Shown piece after piece: positions 1-5,716 of a stretch of 6,794 nt of DNA. The translations under genes and the position numbers were made by a program. Position 1 is the first letter of the stretch. Each line of letters starts with the position of its first letter. The notes under the pieces are model-generated. The model was not told where the DNA came from. It did no database searches and was given only the letters and a program-made list of their open reading frames with translations. Source of the DNA: Candidatus Thorarchaeota archaeon. GTDB lineage: Archaea; Asgardarchaeota; Thorarchaeia; Thorarchaeales; Thorarchaeaceae. Location of the stretch: assembly GCA_020355105.1 (NCBI GenBank), contig CP070658.1:1441144-1447937 (forward strand), given 5' to 3'.

Positions 1-891
1 CTGTTCAGAGCGCCCCTCGACGAGAACGGTTTCTTCCTAGAACAACACCCGAAGCTGAGTCCCAGCAGTACTGTCACCAAAGGAGTCTTCCTTGCTGGAG
101 TGGCACAAGGTCCAAAGGACATAGCCGACAGCGTAGCTCACGCTGGACTTGCGGCTTCGAAGGTGAAGACGTTGCTCGCAAGCGGCAATGTGATTACCGA
201 GGCATGTGTGCCCTCATTTAATGAGGATGTGTGCATCAGTTGCCGTCTTTGTGAGGTCATCTGTACGCCGAACGCGATCAAGTTCGACAATGAGAAGTAT
301 CCTCAGATTAACTTGGCAGCCTGCAGAGGTTGCGGTGCGTGTGCTGCAGCATGTCCATCGGGAGCACTGGATCTTCCTTGTCTGACAACGGAGCAACTAT
401 TGGAAGCGACAAAGGCGGCCGTTCTGAATAACCCGGTCAGACCAGCCATTGTGGGGTATCTTTGCAGATGGTGTGCCTACATTGCGGCAGACAGAGCAGG
501 CACCTCGAGAATCAGGTATCCTCCCAACATAATCAACATCCAAGTACCATGCACAGGACGACTGAATACGGAAACCATACTGACTGCCTTCGCAGAAGGG
601 GCAGATGGAGTAGCGGTAATGGGCTGCCACGTTCAGGATTGCCACTATCGGTCAGGTGCTCGATACGCGAAGAGCAGAACCGATACTATCCGTGAGGCTC
701 TCGAGGGCGCGGGGATTGACGGTCGACGTCTCTTCTTTGGAAGCGTTTCTGCATCTGAGGCAGACCAATTCGCCGAACAGGTAAACGATTTTGTCAATGT
801 GGTGACGAAGCTCGGACCCCTCGGTAGGGAGATGATGGGCAAGGTCACCAGAACTCAATCGGCAGACGCAGAAGAGATGACGGGGGGCTGA
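1..891 (+). CDS. hdrA: HdrA C-terminal part fused to an MvhD-type [2Fe-2S] domain (5' partial)
   Basis: The frame is open from base 1, so this is the last 296 codons of a longer gene; the GTG at 100 is internal. Residues 1-60 match the end of the HdrA flavoprotein core, including the family hallmark GVAQGPKDI at about 33-41. Two [4Fe-4S] motifs follow: C78, C81, C84, C88 (the fourth Cys is followed by Thr, not the usual Pro) and C108, C111, C114, C118. Residues about 148-273 form an MvhD domain with its five cysteines C155, C158, C184, C209 and C214, in LCRWC, PCTGR and GCHxxDCHY contexts. HdrA is the FAD subunit of heterodisulfide reductase that bifurcates electrons; MvhD passes electrons from a hydrogenase or formate dehydrogenase to HdrA. 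Fusion of the two is known in several archaea and bacteria. The next gene starts 4 bases after the stop, implying one operon. About the last 20 residues are polar and family-poor. The missing FAD-binding N-terminus lies outside the window. Soluble cytoplasmic location is inferred. Confidence 0.95.
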   Translation: MFRAPLDENGFFLEQHPKLSPSSTVTKGVFLAGVAQGPKDIADSVAHAGLAASKVKTLLASGNVITEACVPSFNEDVCISCRLCEVICTPNAIKFDNEKYPQINLAACRGCGACAAACPSGALDLPCLTTEQLLEATKAAVLNNPVRPAIVGYLCRWCAYIAADRAGTSRIRYPPNIINIQVPCTGRLNTETILTAFAEGADGVAVMGCHVQDCHYRSGARYAKSRTDTIREALEGAGIDGRRLFFGSVSASEADQFAEQVNDFVNVVTKLGPLGREMMGKVTRTQSADAEEMTGG

Positions 892-895
892 GAAC

Positions 896-2236
896 GTGGA
901 ACGACAAGACGTCACAAGCGGAGAGCGGCCCGTCGTATCAATGGATCTTATGGATGGCAAGATTAGACTCGAATGGAAGACATCACTCCTAAAGAGGGCT
1001 CTTGACTATGAGATTGAGAAGTGTGTCGGATGCAGCCTGTGCCTTCCATGTCCGTGGGAGGCAATAACACTCGGTCCTGTGGCCGAAGCGGCCGCTGGGC
1101 GCATAGAGGGGGCTCCCTTGGTGAATGTGGATCCGGAGTTGTGCACATTCTGCGGTCTGTGCGACTCAGCCTGTGTATTCAGAGCCTTTGACGCATCATA
1201 CGAGGGCGAAGATGCAGTCAACGAGTTCAATCGAATTGACGGTACTCATAGAATAGACGACGAGAAATGTGCACCGTGTCTTTTATGTGCGAAGGTGTGT
1301 CCGACCGAATCACTGAATGTTGATATCAACGTTAGCAAGAAGAAGGAACTAGTGAAATATGAAGGCGAAGAGTCGGCGGAGGGCAAGATACGAGTAGATG
1401 AGGACAAGTGCTCGTATTGCGGACTTTGTGAACTCCTCTGCCCAGAAGCAATCACAATCTACTGGTCTGAAACGGCGGAACCACCCGATTTCCGACCTGC
1501 TGTTGCCATAAGAATCAACGAGGATGAGTGCGACTACTGTGGTTTGTGCGAGAAGATTTGTCCTGATGAGGCAATAGAAGTTGAATGCACAAAGTCAACC
1601 CCCCGTCAGATTGGCGAGATTGAGATAACCGGGAAGCTTCACCACAATAACGAGACTTGTGTGAAATGCAGTCTCTGCGCCGTAGTATGTCCCTTTGAAG
1701 CACTCGAGGTCACCAAGCCATTCTCTGGAGAGGTCATAGTCAAGAATCTGGAAAAATGCGATCCTACGGGATGCAACAACTGCTTCAACATATGTCCAGT
1801 AAAGGCAATCTATCCCACAGGTACAGTAGAGAAGATTGCAATAAACGATGACAATTGCTTCTACTGTGGAGCGTGTGAGCACTCGTGTCCCTACGATGTC
1901 CTTGAGGTACGACGAGAGGGATACAATGTTGAGCAACTGGAACTTGCTCGGAAATGGGAGAAAGCGAGAGGACTATTCTTTGATGCTGTGGTTGGTAAGG
2001 AACCGGCTCCGAGTGGTTTCTACGAACGAGATATCGTTGTCAAGATCTCTGAGAAGCGAAGAGTCCAGATCAAAGAAGAACACGCGTGGGACTCAGTGGA
2101 TGGGATGCGAGCCAAGGCAATGAAAGCCGCTCAGAGATTGAAGGACCTGCTCAACGGGGACCCTAGGCTCCAATTGCAGCTGGAAAAGGGCAGAGTCGAG
2201 AAAGTGGTGGAGAGATTCAACGAGGCTCAAGAATAG
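896..2236 (+). CDS. fwdF: Eight-cluster polyferredoxin, FwdF/FmdF family
   Basis: A 446-residue protein with eight [4Fe-4S] motifs, 32 cysteines: C43/46/49/52, C83/86/89/93, C125/128/131/135, C172/175/178/182, C212/215/218/222, C255/258/261/265, C288/293/296/300 and C321/324/327/331. Eight clusters in four ferredoxin-like pairs, and the ITLGPV segment after the first motif, match FwdF, the polyferredoxin of formylmethanofuran dehydrogenase that wires electrons to the Mo/W enzyme reducing CO2. Oddities: motif 1 is CxxCxxCxxC rather than CxxCxxCxxxC, motif 2 ends in CV instead of CP, motif 7 is Cx4CxxCxxxC, and residues about 340-446 form a cysteine-free, charged, probably helical tail beyond the usual FwdF fold. 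The GTG start lies 4 bases after the hdrA stop with a G-run (882-887) just upstream, suggesting translational coupling; ATG at 941 would remove 15 residues and is possible. Placement behind HdrA-MvhD suggests it accepts electrons from a bifurcating Hdr complex. A stand-alone polyferredoxin serving another oxidoreductase is the alternative. Confidence 0.88.
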   Translation: MERQDVTSGERPVVSMDLMDGKIRLEWKTSLLKRALDYEIEKCVGCSLCLPCPWEAITLGPVAEAAAGRIEGAPLVNVDPELCTFCGLCDSACVFRAFDASYEGEDAVNEFNRIDGTHRIDDEKCAPCLLCAKVCPTESLNVDINVSKKKELVKYEGEESAEGKIRVDEDKCSYCGLCELLCPEAITIYWSETAEPPDFRPAVAIRINEDECDYCGLCEKICPDEAIEVECTKSTPRQIGEIEITGKLHHNNETCVKCSLCAVVCPFEALEVTKPFSGEVIVKNLEKCDPTGCNNCFNICPVKAIYPTGTVEKIAINDDNCFYCGACEHSCPYDVLEVRREGYNVEQLELARKWEKARGLFFDAVVGKEPAPSGFYERDIVVKISEKRRVQIKEEHAWDSVDGMRAKAMKAAQRLKDLLNGDPRLQLQLEKGRVEKVVERFNEAQE

Positions 2237-2615
2237 AGTCAATCGATGTGACTTTGTCGCTACTCTTTGTGACAGCAACAGGGATTCCATGGAGTTGAAC
2301 TGGCTCTCCGTCAGATGGAACAGCAACAAGTGAGAGAGCCCATGGGGAGCGAGGCATGACAGCCAAGCCATCCTCAAGCTTTTCGTCAGGAAATGCTTTG
2401 ACGACTACCTTCCCGGTCTTCGACTCGACACTCACCGAATCGCCTTCTTTGAGTCCAAGTCGCTTCAGATTCCCAGTGCTCAGCGAAACTCTTGCCGCTG
2501 ACTCCAGATACTCTGTGGACATCTTGTTCCGAACTGCCTCTATGTCGGTTTCAAATGAATGTGCGATAACTAGCTTTAGCTCTGCCTGTGGAAAGAGAAA
2601 ATCACCCAACGACAT
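2217..2615 (-). CDS. fwdD: Molybdopterin-dinucleotide-binding protein, formylmethanofuran dehydrogenase subunit D-like
   Basis: A 132-residue protein spanning a complete molybdopterin-dinucleotide-binding domain of the FwdD/FmdD type, about the family's usual length. Landmarks: ELKLV strand at 12-16, the segment around MSTEYLESAA (32-41), LGLKEGDSVSVESKTGKVVVKA-like barrel region at 53-74, GLAVMPRSPWA at 83-93 (matching the family's G-x-PxGPWA cofactor-contacting turn) and HGIPVAV at 109-115. In formylmethanofuran dehydrogenase this subunit holds part of the tungsto- or molybdopterin cofactor next to FwdB. The ATG start gives an N-terminal extension of about 11 residues before the conserved domain; only a weak GAGTG precedes it. 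The gene begins 22 bases after the GTPase gene on the same strand, so they probably share a transcript. Its last 20 bases overlap the end of the convergent fwdF-like gene. No FwdA, B or C is visible, so it is a split-off subunit or a free-standing cofactor-binding protein. Confidence 0.82.
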   Translation of the reverse strand: MSLGDFLFPQAELKLVIAHSFETDIEAVRNKMSTEYLESAARVSLSTGNLKRLGLKEGDSVSVESKTGKVVVKAFPDEKLEDGLAVMPRSPWALSLVAVPSDGEPVQLHGIPVAVTKSSDKVTSIDSILEPR

Positions 2616-2637
2616 GTGAACTACACTCAGACACTGG

Positions 2638-3204
2638 TCACCTAAGTCCGCCGACCTCTAATATCTTGATTGCTAGCTCCAAGAATGAAGCCTCGACGTT
2701 CGTTCCTGTCTTTGCTGAGGTTTCGAGGAAGCTGGCGTGTGCTCCTCGGTCTTCGATTCTCTTTGCGAGTGCTTGACCCTCTTCGGTGGTCACGAGTGTC
2801 TGCTGCATCACTGGATTGTCCTTGAACTGATCGCGTAGGTCAATCTTGTTCCCGATAAGGACGATTGGAATCTTCTTCCCTGCATTATTCCAGCACTCAT
2901 CGAGCCAGTTGGGGATGTTGTCGTAAGAAGAACGCTCAACAGTCGAGTAGACTGCCAGGGCGCCTTGGGCACCTCTATAGAAGGTAGAGCGGACACTCTT
3001 GAAGTGCTCCTGTCCGGCCAAGTCCCAGATCTGAATGCTTACATCATGTCCGCCGGACAGTTCCATCTTCTTCACTGCGAAGTCCGCACCGATTGTTATC
3101 ATGTAGTTGGCCTTGAAGCCTTCTCCCATGTAGGTGCGCCTAAGGCTGGTCTTTCCGACCGACCCATCACCCATGAGAACGACTTTGAACAATGCAGTGA
3201 CCAT
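2638..3204 (-). CDS. Rab/Ras-like small GTPase
   Basis: A single-domain small GTPase of 188 residues from the chosen ATG. All five G motifs are present (numbering from that ATG): G1 GDGSVGKTS at 12-20, switch I Thr37 in ITIGADF, G3 WDLAGQE at 60-66 with the catalytic Gln65, G4 NKID at 119-122, and G5 ETSAK at 161-165. The IGADF and WDLAGQE sequences are typical of the Rab-like branch of the Ras superfamily. Such GTPases are abundant in Asgard archaea and act as GTP/GDP switches; the partner here is unknown. There is no cysteine near the C-terminus (ends GGLR), so prenyl anchoring as in eukaryotic Rabs is not expected. The loop between G4 and G5 (about 123-160) is longer than in Ras. Start choice: ATG at 3204 has AGGTG (3217-3213) 8 bases upstream; the GTG at 3213, giving three more residues, would overlap that site. 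The FwdD-like gene follows after 22 bases. Confidence 0.95.
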   Translation of the reverse strand: MVTALFKVVLMGDGSVGKTSLRRTYMGEGFKANYMITIGADFAVKKMELSGGHDVSIQIWDLAGQEHFKSVRSTFYRGAQGALAVYSTVERSSYDNIPNWLDECWNNAGKKIPIVLIGNKIDLRDQFKDNPVMQQTLVTTEEGQALAKRIEDRGAHASFLETSAKTGTNVEASFLELAIKILEVGGLR

Positions 3205-3212
3205 GTTTAGCA

Positions 3213-3217
3213 CACCT
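3213..3217 (-). promoter_or_regulatory. Ribosome binding site deciding the GTPase start
   Basis: AGGTG on the minus strand sits 8 bases before the ATG at 3204. The alternative GTG start at 3213 lies inside this site, which favours the ATG. Confidence 0.6.
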
Positions 3218-3257
3218 AGCCTATTGTAGGCGCCTTGGGCCGTATTTGACGCTTCAC

Positions 3258-3270
3258 CTATTTAGGTATA
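3258..3270 (-). promoter_or_regulatory. Probable TATA region of the GTPase / fwdD-like transcript
   Basis: On the minus strand the sequence reads TATACCTAAATAG, the only AT-rich TATA-like stretch upstream of the GTPase. A TATA box centred near 3262-3268 would place the transcript start at about 3237-3243, leaving a leader of about 35 bases that includes the AGGTG ribosome site. The match to a consensus archaeal TATA box is moderate. Confidence 0.4.
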
Positions 3271-3289
3271 TGCTGAACATATGCAGAAC
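3268..3289. repeat. Tandem 11-bp direct repeat next to the GTPase promoter
   Basis: Two adjacent copies, ATATGCTGAAC (3268-3278) and ATATGCAGAAC (3279-3289), differ at one base. The 11-bp period is about one helical turn, and the array touches the upstream edge of the probable minus-strand TATA element, where an archaeal regulator could act. The second copy extends into CAGAACTG (3284-3291), a motif that recurs near 3416. Seen directly; the regulatory role is inferred. Confidence 0.5.
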
Positions 3290-3306
3290 TGTTTCTACTC
3301 TGGGCC

Positions 3307-3326
3307 CCACCAACATCATCTGGTGG
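3307..3326. repeat. Inverted repeat between the divergent promoters
   Basis: CCACCA (3307-3312) and TGGTGG (3321-3326) form a perfect 6-bp dyad around an 8-base spacer, adjoining a GGGCCCC palindrome at 3302-3308. It could be a protein site or simple hairpin; no T-run follows, so it is not a recognisable terminator. Confidence 0.3.
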
Positions 3327-3399
3327 TCTCTCAGAATGGCCACCTTTCCGTCGTCACAACACAGACATCAGATGTTCCTTACCTATGAAAAGAATGAAG

Positions 3400-3405
3400 T
3401 ATAAA
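3400..3405 (+). promoter_or_regulatory. TATA box of the DUF3786 gene, predicting a leaderless mRNA
   Basis: TATAAA is preceded by a purine-rich stretch (AAAAGAATGAAG, 3388-3399) resembling a TFB recognition element. The start codon lies 26 bases after the box, which is where archaeal transcription normally begins, so the mRNA should have almost no 5' leader. Consistent with that, no ribosome binding site is seen before ATG 3431. An 11-bp palindrome ACATCAGATGT lies upstream at 3365-3375. Confidence 0.65.
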
Positions 3406-3423
3406 CAGAACTTAGCAGTTCTG
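3406..3423. promoter_or_regulatory. Operator-like dyad between TATA box and start codon
   Basis: CAGAACT (3406-3412) and AGTTCTG (3417-3423) form a perfect 7-bp inverted repeat around TAGC. It begins directly after the TATA box and ends 7 bases before the start codon, a position where bound protein would block RNA polymerase. If the transcript is leaderless most of it is not transcribed, so a DNA operator is likelier than an RNA hairpin. Its right arm is an inverted copy of the CAGAACTG found at 3284-3291. Confidence 0.5.
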
Positions 3424-3430
3424 GACTGCA

Positions 3431-4072
3431 ATGGGCGATGACATTCTTGAATACTGGATGAGCCATGCTCGTGAACTTGCGGCTAGGTTTGACATCGAGG
3501 AATTTGACACGAGCTCGGCGTTCTGGAACTGGGAGAACTTTGGTGAAGACATCAAGACAATAAAAGGGAGATTAGGAATCACTGACTGGTATCTGGACAG
3601 CCTTGGTCTAAGAGTAGACCTGGAAACCGGAGAGGCCCTAGACACACTCACAGGCGATAAGGTCAGTATCAATAGACTCGTTCCACATCTATACTACTAC
3701 AGCAAGGCCAAGGACAAGGGCGAAGCAGGCGAATGGGTTAAGTTCAACGCATTGCGTGGTTCTTGGGCATGCAGGTATTCATTCGATGAGGAGGACGTCA
3801 ATTCACTGAAATCCGCATTCCTTGAGAAGAGAGAGAAGCTGTTTGAGGCATTGGAGCGCCTTGGTGCCAAAAGAGTTGACCACGGGGACGCTGCGTTTGA
3901 AATCTCATTCCTTCCTCACGTGAAGGTCCTGCTGATATTCGAGGATGAGGATGAAGAGTTTCCAGCTAGCGTTCGTCTTCTCTATGACAAGAACTCCATC
4001 TTCTACTTGCCACACGAGATGCTAGGTAACATCAGTTGGATGGTGGTCAGTAGAGCTCTGAAGGCGATCTAA
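3431..4072 (+). CDS. DUF3786 domain protein
   Basis: A 213-residue soluble protein that matches, from memory of the family, the DUF3786 domain over nearly its whole length (about residues 10-212). Landmarks: a short strand pair with LDTLTGDKVSI at 71-80, the LVPHLYYYSKAK helix at 83-94, EWVKFNALRGSWA at 101-113, FLPHVKVLLIFEDEDEEFPAS at 160-180 and LLYDKNSIFYLPHEM at 183-197. DUF3786 proteins occur in anaerobic archaea and bacteria, some attached to Fe-S or corrinoid-protein modules, but their biochemical role is not established. There is one cysteine only (Cys114), so this copy does not itself carry an Fe-S motif. It is transcribed alone from a strong TATA box, probably leaderless, divergent from the GTPase gene, and followed by a new promoter at 4129. 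The ATG start fits the promoter geometry. Confidence 0.8.
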   Translation: MGDDILEYWMSHARELAARFDIEEFDTSSAFWNWENFGEDIKTIKGRLGITDWYLDSLGLRVDLETGEALDTLTGDKVSINRLVPHLYYYSKAKDKGEAGEWVKFNALRGSWACRYSFDEEDVNSLKSAFLEKREKLFEALERLGAKRVDHGDAAFEISFLPHVKVLLIFEDEDEEFPASVRLLYDKNSIFYLPHEMLGNISWMVVSRALKAI

Positions 4073-4128
4073 AAGGACCAAGACATCCCATACTAGTTTC
4101 ATTTCCCGGACGCGAGTGTTCCGAGGCT

Positions 4129-4137
4129 AATATAATA
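4129..4137 (+). promoter_or_regulatory. TATA box for the phosphodiesterase / membrane protein operon
   Basis: AATATAATA is a good archaeal TATA box and predicts transcription from about 4157-4160. That leaves a leader of about 50 bases before ATG 4208, enough to hold the GGAGAG ribosome site at 4195-4200. Confidence 0.6.
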
Positions 4138-4150
4138 AGGAGCTATTCGT

Positions 4151-4165
4151 CTATCAAAAGGATAG
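4151..4165. repeat. Dyad over the predicted transcript start
   Basis: CTATC (4151-4155) and GATAG (4161-4165) form a perfect 5-bp inverted repeat around AAAAG, with an extra GCTAT at 4142-4146 repeating the arm theme. It covers the predicted start of transcription, so it may be an operator; the short arms make chance occurrence plausible. Confidence 0.3.
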
Positions 4166-4194
4166 CAATCATTCATCATGGTTGCTCTTCTGCT

Positions 4195-4200
4195 GGAGAG
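4195..4200 (+). promoter_or_regulatory. Ribosome binding site deciding the phosphodiesterase start
   Basis: GGAGAG lies 7-9 bases before ATG 4208. The in-frame ATG at 4178 has no comparable site at proper distance, and starting there would place ten extra residues before the basic n-region MKRR of the signal anchor. Confidence 0.6.
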
Positions 4201-4207
4201 TTCGTTG

Positions 4208-5671
4208 ATGAAGAGAAGGACGGGAGTATTGGCGTTTACAGTCTTCTTGATGCTCGGAGTTACTATTGGATCTATGGCAGTGGCCCTTCATGGATATGAA
4301 ACCTATGTTGAGTTTGCCAATCCGTACAGCTATGTCCCAGCAAGGCCATCTTCCTCAATCAGCGGTATGGGGATGACTCCGATTGTGAACTATACCATCG
4401 TCTTTGTGCTAGATGGAGTTCGAGCAGACACATTCTTCTCGACAGAGAAGCCCAATATCGAGGCTCTAGGAGAGTGGGCCAACTTCACTGACACGACATG
4501 CTCCACACTGATCAGCGTGAGCAGGACTGGATATGGAGTCATATCCTCAGGTGTCAACTCGTCGGAGAGCGAAGTCATTAGTAATGACTATGATGAGGAG
4601 TTTCGTGCCGACACCATCTGGAACGCAACGGTGAGAAACTCTGGAAAAACGGCAGTTGTAGGTAGCTACAGCTGGTATGTCATGTTTGGGAAATGGATTA
4701 ATTACACAATAACGTTCAGCGAAGGCCAATTGGTCAATGTGACCAATCCTGGTTCCCGAATCGAAACACCACTTGAGGACCCTGACGACAGTACGGTTTC
4801 ACAGTTTGCACAAGCACTCTTTGATTCTCAGAGACCGACTCTCATGATCGTACATTTCTCTGATACTGATCATGAGGGGGAAACCAAGGGACCATTCAGT
4901 CAAGAATACGTTGATGCCCTCAGGAGCGAAGATGAATACATCGGTGCCATCCTCAGCAAGTACGAAGATGCTGGAATACTCAACCAAACTGCGGTTGTAA
5001 TCACGTCAGACCACGGAATGGTAGGCGTCGCTGCAGACAGGGGGAGTCATGGTGGCGTAGAACGTGAGGCGCTCCACATTCCTCTTCTGATACGAGGTCC
5101 AAGTGTAACTCCAGGGATTTACAGTGGATCGGTCCATCAGAATTCCATTGTCCCCACGCTCTCAGTGCTGCTGGGCAATGAGATTCCGTCTGACTGCTCA
5201 GGGCGTGTGCTCTTTGAATGTCTTAGTCTGACGGAAAGGCAGGAGGCCATCTATCGGATGAATCTCGCCCAGATTCGCCTCTCGCAGGCTCTGAGCAGAC
5301 TCCGGGTCATGGGATATGAAGGCATGTTTGACAGCAGCGAGCAATTGGCAATTCAATACCTAAACTTCGCAGACGACAACTTCACCAGCAGCCTCTACGC
5401 GGCATCCATAGCTAGCTCTCAGATATCCGAAAGACATTCTCTAGATATTCTGAGAAGCGCGAAGATGTTCAAGGTTTCCAGCGAGGTGACAACGAGGCTT
5501 GCGATAATCGGGGTTATTGTAGGCCCTATGTTACTTCTTATTGGCTTCCTAGCTTACAGAAAGCGGAACGAGCTAGCATGGACGACTGCTACAAAGAAAC
5601 TTCTGGGTGTGATAGTGGTATCCGTGTTCTTCTACTTCGCGTTTCTCTTGGCTTCTATAGTGCTGACATGA
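4208..5671 (+). CDS. Membrane-anchored surface phosphodiesterase / alkaline phosphatase superfamily enzyme
   Basis: A 487-residue protein (from ATG 4208) with a basic N-terminus MKRR, a signal-anchor helix at about 7-27, a large extracytoplasmic domain and two C-terminal helices at about 431-450 and 465-486, separated by a basic loop RKRNE. The catalytic domain is of the type I phosphodiesterase/nucleotide pyrophosphatase group in the alkaline phosphatase superfamily. Metal ligands and nucleophile can be placed: Asp69 in VLDGVRAD, Ser103 in LISVSRTGYG as likely nucleophile, Asp219 and His222 in HFSDTDHEGE, Asp268-His269 in TSDHGM, and His281 in RGSHGG. The SRTGYG context is reminiscent of PigN-type phosphoethanolamine transferases, so hydrolysis or transfer of a phosphodiester head group at the cell surface is possible; the substrate is unknown. 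Eight N-x-S/T sequons (N61, 92, 117, 139, 165, 177, 259, 391) fit archaeal S-layer-face N-glycosylation. An upstream ATG at 4178 would add ten residues. A membrane protein gene follows 45 bases downstream. Confidence 0.85.
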   Translation: MKRRTGVLAFTVFLMLGVTIGSMAVALHGYETYVEFANPYSYVPARPSSSISGMGMTPIVNYTIVFVLDGVRADTFFSTEKPNIEALGEWANFTDTTCSTLISVSRTGYGVISSGVNSSESEVISNDYDEEFRADTIWNATVRNSGKTAVVGSYSWYVMFGKWINYTITFSEGQLVNVTNPGSRIETPLEDPDDSTVSQFAQALFDSQRPTLMIVHFSDTDHEGETKGPFSQEYVDALRSEDEYIGAILSKYEDAGILNQTAVVITSDHGMVGVAADRGSHGGVEREALHIPLLIRGPSVTPGIYSGSVHQNSIVPTLSVLLGNEIPSDCSGRVLFECLSLTERQEAIYRMNLAQIRLSQALSRLRVMGYEGMFDSSEQLAIQYLNFADDNFTSSLYAASIASSQISERHSLDILRSAKMFKVSSEVTTRLAIIGVIVGPMLLLIGFLAYRKRNELAWTTATKKLLGVIVVSVFFYFAFLLASIVLT

Positions 5672-5716
5672 TGGAAATTCTCCGCCAGCTATGTTCCAGA
5701 AGACGCGTTGGACTTC

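Noticed and set aside
460..645. Possible selenocysteine in the MvhD domain, known for some Asgard Hdr/Vhu proteins.
   Set aside because: All five cluster positions are ordinary TGC or TGT cysteine codons and no in-frame TGA occurs before 889.
1595..1936. A 113-codon open frame on the minus strand opposite the polyferredoxin gene, and other long antisense frames.
   Set aside because: They are complements of a well-supported coding sequence, have no family resemblance and no promoter or ribosome site.
2961..3240. CGCCTTGGGC occurs at 2961-2970 and again at 3231-3240.
   Set aside because: One copy is inside the GTPase coding sequence; a two-copy 10-mer without symmetry or position logic is likely chance.
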